Shown: positions 52,353 to 62,330 of the stretch, piece by piece
Layout of the letters: every line of letters starts with the position of its first letter
Position numbering within the stretch: the first letter of the stretch is position 1
Assembly (NCBI GenBank): GCA_018266055.1
Contig: JAFDYT010000012.1
Location: 85,003-149,002, forward strand
Source of the DNA: Bacteroidota bacterium
Lineage (GTDB): Bacteria; Bacteroidota; Bacteroidia; Cytophagales; Cyclobacteriaceae
Direction of reading: 5' to 3'
DNA: 64,000 nt
Translations under genes and position numbers: made by a program
Notes under the pieces: generated by a model
Told to the model about the DNA's origin: nothing
What the model saw: the letters and a program-made list of their open reading frames with translations, nothing else
Databases searched by the model: none

Positions 52353-54602
52353 ATGGAAGATCGGTTACAGGCGGCAGCTCAATTTATCAATACGACGGCC
52401 AGTCATATTTTTCTGACCGGCAAGGCGGGCACCGGCAAAACTACCTTCTTAAAAAATCTCGGATCGGTTACACATAAAACATTTATCGTCGTCGCTCCCA
52501 CAGGTATCGCCGCACTAAACGCCGGTGGCGTCACTATTCATTCTCAGTTTCTTCTTCCTCCAGCCACGTTCTTACCCGATCGTTTCCTTCCGGAAAATAT
52601 CACAGAAGGTGGACGATTCATCAACCAAAACTCTCTCGCCCACAAGCATCCGCTCAATAGCGCACGCAAGCAAGTGCTGCGCTCCATCGACTTGCTGGTG
52701 ATCGACGAAGTAAGTATGCTGCGTGCCGATTTGCTTGACGCGATCGACTACCGCATGAAAGCGGCGCGGGGAAACTTCAGGCAAAGCTTTGGCGGCGTGC
52801 AGGTGCTTTTCATCGGCGACTTGTATCAGCTTCCGCCCGTAGTGCGCAACGATGAAAAGGAGATGCTCGGTCAGTATTACAACAGCGCGTGGTTTTACGA
52901 AGCGAAGGCGCTGAAGGATAGCTCGCTGGTGTACATCGAGCTGGATAAAATTTTCCGTCAGCATGACGATGCGTTCATCGGTTTGCTCAACAACCTGCGC
53001 AACAATACGGCTTCTGCCGAAGACATAGACACGCTCAACGCCCATTTCAAAAGCGCGGATGAGATCAGCGCGTTGCAGGAAGTGATCACCCTCACCACGC
53101 ACAATGCCCGCGCCGACGAAATCAATCAGCGCGAGCTACAAAAACTCTCCACACCGTCGCACACGTTCAAAGCCTACATCGAAGAAGATTTTCCGGAAAA
53201 CTTATACCCGGTGTTGTCGCGGATTGAATTGAAAGAAGGCGCGCAGATCATGTTTACCCGCAACGACAACGCCGACCAGAAATATTTCAACGGCAAGCTC
53301 GCTACCGTAAAAGAAATTTCCGGCGACAACATTATTGTAGAAATGGCCGAAACCCACGAGCGCTATACGCTGAAGCGCGAGCGGTGGGAGAATAAAAAAT
53401 ATACCGTTAACAAACAGACCAACGACCTTGACGATGAAGTGATCGGCGCCTTCGAGCAGTTTCCCGTCAAGCTGGCGTGGGCCATCACCGTGCATAAGAG
53501 CCAGGGCCTCACGTTCGACAAAGCGATCATCGACGTGGGGCAGGCTTTCGCCGACGGGCAAGTGTATGTGGCGCTGTCGCGCTTGCGCACGTTAGAGGGG
53601 CTTACCTTACGCACCCGCATCAACCCTTCGGCCATCAGTACCGACCAGCAGGTGGTGGCGTTTGTGAAAAGCAATCACTTTCCCGATCAGCTCAGCGAGG
53701 TGATGAAGAAGAGGCAGCAGCACTTCATCGATCATCTCATTAGCGCGACGTTTGATTTTTCTACGCTGATAAAAGACATGGAGTACATCCTGAAAGATCA
53801 ACCGGCAGAATCTGGTTTTGGTGAAGAAACGATGAAGCCCGTGTTGCGCCAAATCGCTGACGCGCTGGAAGCAGAAAAAGTAAATACAGAGAAATTTAAA
53901 AATCAATTGGTGAGCCTGCTCGCCGCCGGCGATTTTGGCAAACTGCTGGAACGACTTGGAAAGGGCAGCGACTATTACAAAAATGTGTTGCTGCAACATT
54001 TAGAGAAACTGCTTTTTCATATCGAAGAGATGAAGCAGCACGCGCGTGTGAAAACTTATCTCAATCAACTCGCCGACACCGACGTGGCGCTTTCCAAAAA
54101 GATTGAAGAAGTTGATAAAGCGTCACTATTGGTGAGCGGCATACTTCATGGCGAAGCGAAGTTTGATTTTGAGCCCTTGCGAAAGCGGCGCGCCGAAGAA
54201 CGATCAGCCCTGTTGGCCCGCATCCGCAAGGAAGTAGCCTTGCTGGACAAACCGACGAAAGCCAAATCCTCCAAACCAAAAAAAGCAAGAAAGAAAGAAG
54301 GCCCATCGACGTATGATGTCACGCTCGAAATGCTGAATAGCGGCATGACCATCGATCAAATTGCGGCCGAACGGAGTCTTGCACGCGGCACCATCGAAAG
54401 CCATCTGGCCAAAGGCGTAGAAGCGGGGACGATCAGCATTTATAAATTCATGGACGACCAGTCTGTTACCGAGATCAGCAACGTGATGAAGGAATTGCAG
54501 GAAGGATTTTCGTCAAAGGATTTATTCGGTGCGTTGCAAGGCAAATTCACCTACAATCAATTGCGATCCGTGATGGCTCACGTGAAAAAAGAAAAAGCGT
54601 AA
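52353..54602 (+). CDS. PIF1-like helicase with C-terminal helix-turn-helix
   Basis: A 749-residue superfamily 1B helicase: Walker A LTGKAGTGKTTFLKN, Walker B LLVIDEVSMLRADL, FIGDLYQLPPV, and C-terminal motifs AITVHKSQGLTFDKAII and YVALSRLRTLEG. PIF1-type enzymes unwind DNA 5' to 3' and resolve structured or stalled forks. The last 95 residues (TYDVTLEMLNSGMTIDQIAAERSLARGTIESHL) form a helix-turn-helix of the HTH_40 type that could target it. Long coiled region in between (600-650). It stands alone; its stop abuts the convergent YceI gene. Confidence 0.93.
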   Translation: MEDRLQAAAQFINTTASHIFLTGKAGTGKTTFLKNLGSVTHKTFIVVAPTGIAALNAGGVTIHSQFLLPPATFLPDRFLPENITEGGRFINQNSLAHKHPLNSARKQVLRSIDLLVIDEVSMLRADLLDAIDYRMKAARGNFRQSFGGVQVLFIGDLYQLPPVVRNDEKEMLGQYYNSAWFYEAKALKDSSLVYIELDKIFRQHDDAFIGLLNNLRNNTASAEDIDTLNAHFKSADEISALQEVITLTTHNARADEINQRELQKLSTPSHTFKAYIEEDFPENLYPVLSRIELKEGAQIMFTRNDNADQKYFNGKLATVKEISGDNIIVEMAETHERYTLKRERWENKKYTVNKQTNDLDDEVIGAFEQFPVKLAWAITVHKSQGLTFDKAIIDVGQAFADGQVYVALSRLRTLEGLTLRTRINPSAISTDQQVVAFVKSNHFPDQLSEVMKKRQQHFIDHLISATFDFSTLIKDMEYILKDQPAESGFGEETMKPVLRQIADALEAEKVNTEKFKNQLVSLLAAGDFGKLLERLGKGSDYYKNVLLQHLEKLLFHIEEMKQHARVKTYLNQLADTDVALSKKIEEVDKASLLVSGILHGEAKFDFEPLRKRRAEERSALLARIRKEVALLDKPTKAKSSKPKKARKKEGPSTYDVTLEMLNSGMTIDQIAAERSLARGTIESHLAKGVEAGTISIYKFMDDQSVTEISNVMKELQEGFSSKDLFGALQGKFTYNQLRSVMAHVKKEKA

Positions 54603-55256
54603 TCAGGATTTTCGTTTTGCTACGAGCTTAATGGTGATGAGCACTTCGTCGTTGATCAAGTCGTCTTTCAGTGTGCCGATTACTCCTGATGAATACACAA
54701 TTCCCCAGCGCGTGCGGTCGATCGGAAATTGCGTTGACTCGGCCGTGATCGTATTTTCATCGATGCGCAACGTCACGGGGATTTCAATAGAATTTGTCTT
54801 CCCTTTTAACGTAAGGTTGCCGATTATTTTTTGTCCGGTACTGTCAACCTTGGTTTGGGTGATTTCAAATGCGCCGGTGGGGAATTTCTCGGCTTCAAAG
54901 AAGTCAGCATTCTTCAAGTGATTTTCTAAATCAGTTTTATCCTGACCGGATTGATCGGTGTTGTTGATCGACCGAATGTTGATTACGAAACTTCCACCCG
55001 TCAGCCGGTTTTCGTTGGCTGTTAATTTTCCTTCACGAAGCCGAAGGTTTCCAGTGTGCGAATGATTCGTTGGTGTACCTCCGACCCATTCAATCACGCT
55101 GGCGACGGTATCTACTTCGTAGGTTTGGCCAGAGCCATCAAGCGTGTTGACGGAAATTGAATTTTCAGTCTGATGATTTTTTGTGTTGCATCCGTGAATG
55201 CCGATGCCTAAGGCGATCGCAATACCAAGCGCCAGTACAATAGATTTATTTTTCAT
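54603..55256 (-). CDS. YceI-family lipoprotein
   Basis: A 217-residue lipocalin-like protein that binds isoprenoid-type lipids in characterised relatives. Lipoprotein signal KSIVLALGIAIALGIGIHGC with Cys near residue 22; the YceI domain opens YEVDVATSVIEWVGG-like (VDTVASVIEWVGGTPTNHSHTG) and includes ADFFEAEKFPTGAFEI, LTLKGKTNSIEIPVTL and FPIDRTRWGI. Start at ATG 55256 gives the signal; the extension to 55310 is not family sequence. Adjacent, convergent, to the PIF1-like helicase. Confidence 0.93.
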   Translation of the reverse strand: MKNKSIVLALGIAIALGIGIHGCNTKNHQTENSISVNTLDGSGQTYEVDTVASVIEWVGGTPTNHSHTGNLRLREGKLTANENRLTGGSFVINIRSINNTDQSGQDKTDLENHLKNADFFEAEKFPTGAFEITQTKVDSTGQKIIGNLTLKGKTNSIEIPVTLRIDENTITAESTQFPIDRTRWGIVYSSGVIGTLKDDLINDEVLITIKLVAKRKS

Positions 55257-55339
55257 GTCGTAAAAAAATGACGGCGTAAAGATCTTTCTCTTTTCGAAAT
55301 CAGAATGCAAGGAGTTCTTAATAAGATGTTAAAGATCTG

Positions 55340-56254
55340 TTAATCCATCGAGGCCAGCACGCCTTCCTTCAGCGAATAGGAAGACACGCGCAACTTTCGG
55401 AACGAATGGTGGGAGAGAAGAAACTGAATGATGCAACAGCCCACCACAATCATATCGACGCGCAACTCAATCATACCAGGTATCTGCATTCGTGCGGCGC
55501 GGTCTTTCGAAAACAACTCGCTGGCAATACTGTGAAAGGCGTCGATGGTGAGCGGCGTTTCGGGCTCGTCGGTGTAGGGGATACCTTTTTGGGCGCAATA
55601 GATTTCGCTCAGCGTATCGAACGATCCTGACGAACCGACCATTTCAGCCGGATTAAATTTTTTCAGCGCTTGCAAAAGTGGTTGAAGTTTTTCGTCGAGG
55701 TAATGGGTGGTGCGGTTGATTTCTTCGGGAAGGATCGGATCGTGGTGGTGAAATAATTCCATCAGCCGTTGACCGCCGATTTCGAAACTTTGTTTCCAGT
55801 AAGCTTGCTTTGCATTGGCGAGGATAAACTCTACACTTCCTCCACCGATGTCAACGATCAGCGCGCCTTCGTCAGGTAATTTCACAGCCTGACGAACGCC
55901 TTTATAAATTAACTCCGCTTCTTCTTCTCCTGAAATTACCTTTACGCCAAAGGAAGTTTCGGCATTGATGCGCGCGAGCAAATCTTCTTTGTTTTTGGCG
56001 TTGCGTATCGCGCTCGTACCGATCGCCAGCGCACGACTTACGCTAAATTCTTTGGCCTTCAGGTCAAACATTTTCAGTGCGTCCATGGCACGCTCAATGG
56101 CGGCTGCGGTGATAACTCCGTTGTTGATGCCACCCATGCCGATTTTCGTCGCAATCCGCTGTTGGTAAAGGGTTTCTATACGATCGCCCTGGCGCATTGC
56201 GATCAGCAGCAGAAACGTATTCGTACCCATATCTATAATAGCGAATTTCTCCAT
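55340..56254 (-). CDS. Ppx/GppA-family phosphatase
   Basis: A 304-residue ASKHA-fold enzyme: phosphate loop 1 FAIIDMGTNTFLLLIA and loop 2 LIVDIGGGSVEFILA, plus GTSAIRNAKNKEDLL and GGQRLMELFHHHDP. It is the short, single-unit form lacking the C-terminal HD region of E. coli Ppx; such forms hydrolyse polyphosphate or pppGpp. Which of the two is not clear from sequence. Start at ATG 56254 (MEKFAIIDMG) is preferred over a longer frame. Confidence 0.92.
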   Translation of the reverse strand: MEKFAIIDMGTNTFLLLIAMRQGDRIETLYQQRIATKIGMGGINNGVITAAAIERAMDALKMFDLKAKEFSVSRALAIGTSAIRNAKNKEDLLARINAETSFGVKVISGEEEAELIYKGVRQAVKLPDEGALIVDIGGGSVEFILANAKQAYWKQSFEIGGQRLMELFHHHDPILPEEINRTTHYLDEKLQPLLQALKKFNPAEMVGSSGSFDTLSEIYCAQKGIPYTDEPETPLTIDAFHSIASELFSKDRAARMQIPGMIELRVDMIVVGCCIIQFLLSHHSFRKLRVSSYSLKEGVLASMD

Positions 56255-56346
56255 AAAAAGGTAATTCAACACTCAGTTTCCCGGAGTATAATGATCATGT
56301 TTTTAAGTTATAAATATCTGCTATATTTCGACAAAGCCAATTGAAA

Positions 56347-57909
56347 ATGGAAGCCAACGATAAATCGATTCAAAAAAAATTTGATGAGCTAAAAAAACTC
56401 AACCGCGAAGCTTTGTTAGGCGGCGGTGAGAAAAGAATAGAGCAACAACATAAACGGGGAAAGCTTACGGCGCGCGAGCGCGTAGAACTTTTACTCGACG
56501 AAGGGTCGTTTGAAGAACTCGGCAAACTAGTCGTTCACCGCGGCCGCGACTTTGGTCTCGATGCCGAGCATTACCTGGGCGATGGTGTAGTTACTGGCTA
56601 TGGTACTATCAATGGCCGGCTGGTGTATGTGTTCTCGCAAGACTTCACCGTCTTCGGCGGATCACTTTCTGAAACACACGCTGAGAAGATTGTAAAGGTG
56701 ATGGACCTGGCCATGAAAAACGGAGCGCCCGTCATCGGGCTGAACGACTCGGGTGGTGCGCGTATTCAGGAAGGCGTCGTGTCGCTGGGTGGATATGCCG
56801 ATATATTTTATCGCAACGTAATGGCCTCCGGCGTGGTGCCTCAGATCTCCGCCATCATGGGCCCTTGCGCCGGTGGTGCGGTGTATTCTCCCGCCATGAC
56901 GGATTTTATTCTGATGGTAGAAAACACCTCGTTCATGTTTGTGACCGGCCCCAACGTGGTGAAGACCGTGACGCACGAAACCGTGACCGCCGAAGAACTT
57001 GGTGGCGCCTCTACCCACAGTACGAAGAGCGGTGTTACACATTTCTCTTGTGCCAACGAAGCCGAGTGCATCAACGACATCAAAAAACTGATGCGCTACA
57101 TTCCGCAAAACTGTGAGGAAGATGCACCGCGCGTGCCGTACACACCGGGCGACGAAAAGCGGCCGGCGCTGAACGACATCATTCCTGCTAACCCCAACCA
57201 GCCTTACGACATGCGCGACGTAATCCTCGGCGTGGTTGATGAAAACTCATTCTTTGAAGTGCATAAAAACTTTGCCGAAAACATCGTGGTTGGTTTTGCT
57301 CACCTGGCCGGTCGTAGCATTGGTATTGTAGGCAATCAACCTGCCTCACTTGCCGGCGTGCTCGACATTGATTCAAGTGTGAAGGCTGCACGCTTTGTGC
57401 GCTTCTGCGATTCGTTTAACATTCCGTTGCTTGTGCTGGAAGATGTACCTGGATTTTTGCCCGGCACCGATCAGGAATGGAACGCCATCATCACCAACGG
57501 CGCCAAGTTGCTCTACGCATTCAGCGAAGCGACAGTACCCCGCGTGACCGTGATTACCCGCAAAGCCTATGGCGGCGCATACGACGTGATGAACAGCAAA
57601 CACATCGGCGCCGACATGAACTATGCGTGGCCAACTGCCGAGATCGCCGTGATGGGTGCAAAAGGTGCCGCTGAAATTATCTTCAAGAAAGAAATTTCTG
57701 AAGCCGCCAATCCGGAAGCGAAACTGAATGAGAAGGTGGACGAATACACGCAGAAGTTTGCTACGCCGTACGGCGCTGCGCAACGCGGATATATCGACGA
57801 AGTGATTTTCCCGGAACAAACCCGCGAGAAACTGATTCGTGCGTTCCAGATGTTGGAAAACAAAGTGGCCACACTGCCGAAGAAAAAGCACGGTAATATT
57901 CCGCTGTAA
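56347..57909 (+). CDS. Acyl-CoA carboxylase, carboxyltransferase (beta) subunit
   Basis: A 520-residue crotonase-fold carboxyltransferase that moves CO2 from biotin to propionyl-CoA or another acyl-CoA. Seen: [87 protein letters not shown] and [13 protein letters not shown]. The pattern is that of PccB/MmdA. No biotin-carrier or biotin-carboxylase gene is adjacent, so its partners are elsewhere. Start at ATG 56347, two codons after an in-frame TTG. A TATATTTC box about 18 bp upstream could be its -7 element. Confidence 0.95.
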   Translation: MEANDKSIQKKFDELKKLNREALLGGGEKRIEQQHKRGKLTARERVELLLDEGSFEELGKLVVHRGRDFGLDAEHYLGDGVVTGYGTINGRLVYVFSQDFTVFGGSLSETHAEKIVKVMDLAMKNGAPVIGLNDSGGARIQEGVVSLGGYADIFYRNVMASGVVPQISAIMGPCAGGAVYSPAMTDFILMVENTSFMFVTGPNVVKTVTHETVTAEELGGASTHSTKSGVTHFSCANEAECINDIKKLMRYIPQNCEEDAPRVPYTPGDEKRPALNDIIPANPNQPYDMRDVILGVVDENSFFEVHKNFAENIVVGFAHLAGRSIGIVGNQPASLAGVLDIDSSVKAARFVRFCDSFNIPLLVLEDVPGFLPGTDQEWNAIITNGAKLLYAFSEATVPRVTVITRKAYGGAYDVMNSKHIGADMNYAWPTAEIAVMGAKGAAEIIFKKEISEAANPEAKLNEKVDEYTQKFATPYGAAQRGYIDEVIFPEQTREKLIRAFQMLENKVATLPKKKHGNIPL

Positions 57910-57932
57910 TGAGGGTGCATACTCTCTATCAT

Positions 57933-57970
57933 CGACCATCAAGTGTGAAGCGCTTGGTGGTCGTTTTTTA
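57933..57970 (+). terminator. Rho-independent terminator of the carboxylase gene
   Basis: A 13-bp stem beginning CGACCATCAAG and closing CTTGGTGGTCG around a 5-base loop is followed by six T. It lies 23 bp after the stop and just before the end of the convergent gene. Confidence 0.85.
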
Positions 57971-57980
57971 TTCAGCAATT

Positions 57981-58646
57981 TCAATTCAAAATAGAGTGTA
58001 AATACTTCTTGAATTTTGAATTGATTTTATAGCCGACACATTCTTTGTCAGCGCCGTTTTCTAATCGATAGTCTAACTTTAGAAAACCGTATTTTTTACA
58101 ATAGAGAAAACCAGTCATGACGGGGGCGTGGGTAACTCCACGAACCCCATCCAGGGTGTACTGATATAATGTATCTTTCATGACTTCGTTATATTTTTTA
58201 GAAGTAAGAGTCGAGCTAAATTTATCATAGTTAAAATACCCGATTCCCATTTTTTTAACTCCAATCTTGTCATTCGTATTAATCAATTCAAACTCGTTGG
58301 GGAACTCAGAAGGAAATAGGCTAAAATATTCTTTATTGTAGGAAATAGATACTTTACTCCCCCAGGTCTTTAACTTCATAAAATAGGTACTGGCAGAATT
58401 AGTCCCTTGAACAGCCCAGCCATTGCCCATTTCATCCCATTGAAGAAAATATATCGAAGTGTCCCCCGCGGTACCTTGAAACTTTATCCTAATAAGGTCT
58501 CCGCCTCGAATGTTCCACGTTCTTAAATTCCCGAAACAATCGGTTAGTCCTTTCAACTTTATGGTGATATCTCTCCGGGAAAAAAAATCTTGACTGAACG
58601 TAGTAGTGGAATAGCAAAAGAGAATGACGAAAATTAATTTATTCAT
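57981..58646 (-). CDS. Secreted protein of unknown function
   Basis: A 221-residue exported protein: signal peptide (NKLIFVILFCYSTTTFSQ), then a mainly beta region with no recognised domain. Three cysteines (DCFGN, YCKKYG, ECVGY) in the mature part. The ATG at 58646 is preferred because it gives the signal peptide; the open frame upstream to 58793 has no signal or family features. Base composition is richer in A and T than its neighbours. The 252 bp between it and the divergent GH3 gene hold nothing I can name. Confidence 0.65.
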   Translation of the reverse strand: MNKLIFVILFCYSTTTFSQDFFSRRDITIKLKGLTDCFGNLRTWNIRGGDLIRIKFQGTAGDTSIYFLQWDEMGNGWAVQGTNSASTYFMKLKTWGSKVSISYNKEYFSLFPSEFPNEFELINTNDKIGVKKMGIGYFNYDKFSSTLTSKKYNEVMKDTLYQYTLDGVRGVTHAPVMTGFLYCKKYGFLKLDYRLENGADKECVGYKINSKFKKYLHSILN

Positions 58647-58898
58647 GGAAAAATATTTTATGCGAACATTCCTCGATAGCTGAATTCTCATTTCTCCTGT
58701 TGACCCTTTTTTGCAATATCTAACAAACACTAAATCCCCTTCAAGATAAATCTTTTCATTGTGAATAATAACAGACAGAACCGTCGTGAGCAAGTGGTCT
58801 GATGGTCGAGTATTTGGCAGGGTTAGTCTAATTCTGAATGCATTCCTTTTTTAAAGTCCTCGCGATTGAGTTAAATTTAGTGATCTAAAACCGCTGTT

Positions 58899-61226
58899 AT
58901 GAAATCACTACTTACGTTGTCGGCACTTCTTGTTGTGGCTACTGCCTTTGGCCAGTGGACTGAGCAGAAATATGAAAACTTCTCTCTTGTAACTACACAG
59001 CCTAAAGGACAAACACTTGGCTACTCCCCGTCGTCGGGGGTAAAAATCCTTACTGTGGATGGACTTGCCTTTAAAGACCTCAACAAAAACGGAACCCTCG
59101 ACAAGTACGAAGACTGGCGCTTGCCGGTGGACGTTCGTGCGAAAGACCTCGCCACCAAAATGTCGGTGCCGCAGATCGCCGGACTGATGCTTTACAGCGG
59201 GCACCAGTCTATTCCCGGAAGGGTAGCGGGCTTCGGCGCCGCCACCTACAACGGTAAACCTTTCCCCGAAAGCGGAGCGCTCGCGTCTGATCTGTCGGAT
59301 CAACAGAAAACATTTCTCACCAACGACAACCTGCGTCACGTGCTGATCACTTCCGTGGAAAGTCCCGAAGTAGCCGCACGCTGGAACAACAACATGCAAG
59401 CGCTGGTAGAAGGTCTCGGGTTAGGTATCCCTGCGAACACCAGCTCCGACCCACGCCACGGAGTTGTGGCCAACACTGAGTACAATTTGGGAAGCGGAGG
59501 AAAAATCTCAATGTGGCCGGAGTCGTTGGGATTGGCCGCTACATTTGATCCTGCCCTCGTGCAAAAGTTTGGTGAGATCGCGGCGAGCGAATACCGCGCT
59601 CTGGGAATTGCGACTGCACTTTCTCCACAAATTGATCTCGGCACTGAGCCACGGTGGAACCGCATTAACGGAACCTTCGGGGAAGATCCTCAACTCTCTG
59701 CCGACATGGCGCGCGCCTATGTCGATGGTTTTCAAACATCAAAAGGCAGCGAAGAAATTAAAGACGGATGGGGTTATCACAGCGTGAACGCGATGGTGAA
59801 ACACTGGCCCAGCGGTGGCCCTGAAGAAGGTGGACGCGACGGCCACTTTGCGTACGGAAAGTTTGCAGTCTATCCCGGCAATAACTTCGAGACACAAATG
59901 ATTCCGTTCTTGAAAGGCGCTTTCAACCTTTCGGGAAAAACAAAGATGGCGGCGGCGGTGATGCCATACTATACGATCTCTTTCAATCAGGATAAGAAGT
60001 ACAACGAAAATGTAGGCAACGGTTTTTCAAAATACATCGTCACCGATTTGCTGCGCAAGAAATATGGCTACGATGGTGTGGTATGTACCGATTGGCTGAT
60101 CACCGGCGACGAAGGCAAAACCCCTGACCAGTTCATGGGCAAATCGTGGGGCGTGGAGGCGATGACAATTGCACAACGTCATTACAAAGTGATCATGGCG
60201 GGCGTGGATCAGTTTGGTGGTAATAATCTGGCCGGTCCCATTCTCGATGCGTATCAGATGGGTGTGAAAGAACATGGCGAAGCCTTCATGCGTGCCCGCT
60301 TTGAAGAGTCTGCCGTAAGGTTGTTGAAAAATATTTTCCGCACTGGCTTGTTTGAAAATCCTTACCTCGACATACAGACTTCGAAGAGTACGGTAGGAAA
60401 ACCCGAGTTCATGACGGCTGGCTACGAAGCGCAACTGAAGTCGCTGATCCTGTTAAAGAACAAAAACCACGTGCTGCCGCTGAAGAAAAACATCACTGTG
60501 TACGTTCCGAAGCGTACCATTCCGTCAGGTAGAGATTGGTGGGGCAACGTGTCGCCGGAGCGCATTGAATATCCGGTAAACCTGAACATCGTAAAGAAAT
60601 ATTTTAACGTGACAGAAGATCCTTCCAAAGCTGACGTCGCAATCGTGGTGGTGAAGAGTCCGGAAGGAGGCGTAGGGTATAGCAAAGAAGACCGCGAGAA
60701 AGGTGGCAACGGCTATGTGCCGATCTCGCTGCAATACGGTAAGTATGTGGCGACGCTGGCGCGCGAAAAAAGTATAGCCGCGGGAGATCCTGTCATCGAC
60801 CCGACGATTACTAACCGCTCTTATAAAGGAAAAGAAGTGACGGCCTCTAACGTGACCGACCTGAAGACGATTCTTGATACACGCGCGGCGATGAAAGACA
60901 AACCAGTGATTGTAGTAATTCAAGGCAACAAGCCGATGGTGTTTGCAGAGTTTGAAAAACAAGTGGACGGCATTTTGTATGGCTTTGGAGTAATGGATCA
61001 GGCGGTGATGGAGATCGCCACAGGTGGCGCTGAGCCTTCGGCGTTGCTGCCCGTGCAGATGCCCGCGTCGATGGAAGCAGTGGAAACACAACAGGAAGAC
61101 GTGCCTCACGACATGAAAGTGCATGTGGACAGCGAAGGAAATGCCTACGACTTTGCGTTCGGGCTGAACTGGAAAGGAGTGATTAACGACAAGCGTGTAG
61201 CGACATACAAGAAGAAGAGTAAATAG
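58899..61226 (+). CDS. Glycoside hydrolase family 3 protein
   Basis: A 775-residue secreted enzyme (signal peptide KSLLTLSALLVVATAFGQ). The GH3 N-domain runs from about residue 70 to 400: MSVPQIAGLML, TEPRWNRINGTFGEDPQLS, VKHWPSGGPEEGGRDGH and the nucleophile Asp in YDGVVCTDWL. A GH3 C-domain follows. Before the barrel, DLNKNGTLDKYEDW is a perfect EF-hand-type calcium loop. GH3 enzymes are mostly beta-glucosidases or beta-xylosidases; the sugar is not determinable here. A small lipoprotein gene follows after 8 bp. Confidence 0.93.
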   Translation: MKSLLTLSALLVVATAFGQWTEQKYENFSLVTTQPKGQTLGYSPSSGVKILTVDGLAFKDLNKNGTLDKYEDWRLPVDVRAKDLATKMSVPQIAGLMLYSGHQSIPGRVAGFGAATYNGKPFPESGALASDLSDQQKTFLTNDNLRHVLITSVESPEVAARWNNNMQALVEGLGLGIPANTSSDPRHGVVANTEYNLGSGGKISMWPESLGLAATFDPALVQKFGEIAASEYRALGIATALSPQIDLGTEPRWNRINGTFGEDPQLSADMARAYVDGFQTSKGSEEIKDGWGYHSVNAMVKHWPSGGPEEGGRDGHFAYGKFAVYPGNNFETQMIPFLKGAFNLSGKTKMAAAVMPYYTISFNQDKKYNENVGNGFSKYIVTDLLRKKYGYDGVVCTDWLITGDEGKTPDQFMGKSWGVEAMTIAQRHYKVIMAGVDQFGGNNLAGPILDAYQMGVKEHGEAFMRARFEESAVRLLKNIFRTGLFENPYLDIQTSKSTVGKPEFMTAGYEAQLKSLILLKNKNHVLPLKKNITVYVPKRTIPSGRDWWGNVSPERIEYPVNLNIVKKYFNVTEDPSKADVAIVVVKSPEGGVGYSKEDREKGGNGYVPISLQYGKYVATLAREKSIAAGDPVIDPTITNRSYKGKEVTASNVTDLKTILDTRAAMKDKPVIVVIQGNKPMVFAEFEKQVDGILYGFGVMDQAVMEIATGGAEPSALLPVQMPASMEAVETQQEDVPHDMKVHVDSEGNAYDFAFGLNWKGVINDKRVATYKKKSK

Positions 61227-61234
61227 CTGTGTTT

Positions 61235-61696
61235 ATGAAATACGCCCTTCCTTTTCTTTTTGCGCTTTTCGTTCTTATTGCCTGCGGAAAGAAGTCAGCG
61301 GAGAGGGAAACAAAATCCGCTGACAGTGTGATGGTGAGTGATAGTGTTCCTGCATCGCGTGTGTTAGCAGTTGACTCCCTTACCGAAGATGAAATCTTTG
61401 ACATGGTGATGGCGTTGCCTGAAGTTAAAGAGCGCAGTGCCTACGTTGATAAAGAATCTAAAGGCGAGCGGCACCTTGCTCCTTTGTTGTACGGCTCTCC
61501 CGACGCCAACGATAATTATTATTGGGTGAAAGTAGGTGAAGACAACGGCACCAACTTCGTTACCCATTTTCATTTTTATGTTTATCCCAACCGCAGCATC
61601 CGATATTACGATGCGGCCAACGACACCGTCATGGACTTGTCTGCCTGGCGGGAAAGACTGAAGGCTAGTAGCGACAAATCAAAGATTTTGAATTGA
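61235..61696 (+). CDS. Lipoprotein of unknown function
   Basis: A 153-residue lipoprotein with signal KYALPFLFALFVLIACG (lipobox Cys about residue 16), a Ser/Glu-rich tether and a compact domain with YWVKVGEDNGTNFVTHFHFYVYP. No family is recognised. Start at ATG 61235; a GTG two codons earlier is in frame. The stop overlaps the next gene's ATG by one base (TGATG), and the GH3 gene ends 8 bp upstream, so all three may be cotranscribed. Confidence 0.78.
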   Translation: MKYALPFLFALFVLIACGKKSAERETKSADSVMVSDSVPASRVLAVDSLTEDEIFDMVMALPEVKERSAYVDKESKGERHLAPLLYGSPDANDNYYWVKVGEDNGTNFVTHFHFYVYPNRSIRYYDAANDTVMDLSAWRERLKASSDKSKILN

Positions 61697-62268
61697 TGCC
61701 TGACGCATTGCTTGCTCACGTACGCCGGTACGTGTCCCTGCGCGAAGAGGATATCACATTACTACGCACACGCTGTACACTTCGGCATGTTGGTAAAAAA
61801 CAAAACCTGTTAACAGAAGGGAATGTCAGCCCCAACTTCTTTGTGGCGAAAGGAGGTTTGCGAATGTTTTTTATAAACGAAAAGGGAGTGGAGCAAACCA
61901 CGCAGTTCGCACTTGAAAACTGGTGGCTGGCCGACTACCACTCCTTTGAAACCCAGCAGCCTTCCGACTTTTATATTCAGACGATTGAACTTTCCGAAGT
62001 TATAGTCTTGGACGAACCTACGCATCGTCAACTGCTCGTGGATGTGCCGTCGCTGGAGCGCTATTTCCGTCTGGTGCAGCAGCGTGCTTACGCTGCCTAT
62101 CAGTTGAGGGTGAAATACATTTACGATTTATCTAAAGAAGAGCGTTACCGCCACTTTACCGAGCGATTCCCTGAATTCGCGCAACGCATCCCTCAATATT
62201 TGCTTGCTTCGTACCTCGGCTTTACCCCCGAATACCTTAGCGAAATTCGCCGCAAACGAATTTCTTAA
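61696..62268 (+). CDS. Crp/Fnr-family transcription regulator
   Basis: A 190-residue regulator: cyclic-nucleotide-binding-like beta-roll (LRHVGKKQNLLTEGNVSPNFFVAKGGLRMFF) and a C-terminal winged helix ending PQYLLASYLGFTPEYLSEIRRKRIS. It lacks Fnr-type cluster cysteines. In Bacteroidota, such short regulators are frequently next to the gene they control; the next gene, a carboxymuconolactone-decarboxylase-like protein 62 bp downstream, is a candidate. Start at ATG 61696; a TTG one codon earlier is in frame. Confidence 0.92.
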   Translation: MPDALLAHVRRYVSLREEDITLLRTRCTLRHVGKKQNLLTEGNVSPNFFVAKGGLRMFFINEKGVEQTTQFALENWWLADYHSFETQQPSDFYIQTIELSEVIVLDEPTHRQLLVDVPSLERYFRLVQQRAYAAYQLRVKYIYDLSKEERYRHFTERFPEFAQRIPQYLLASYLGFTPEYLSEIRRKRIS

Positions 62269-62330
62269 ACCTGTTTAAGAACTCGGCGGCGTCGGCTCTC
62301 TTACTTTTGAGCCGTAAACTTCATGAACCA

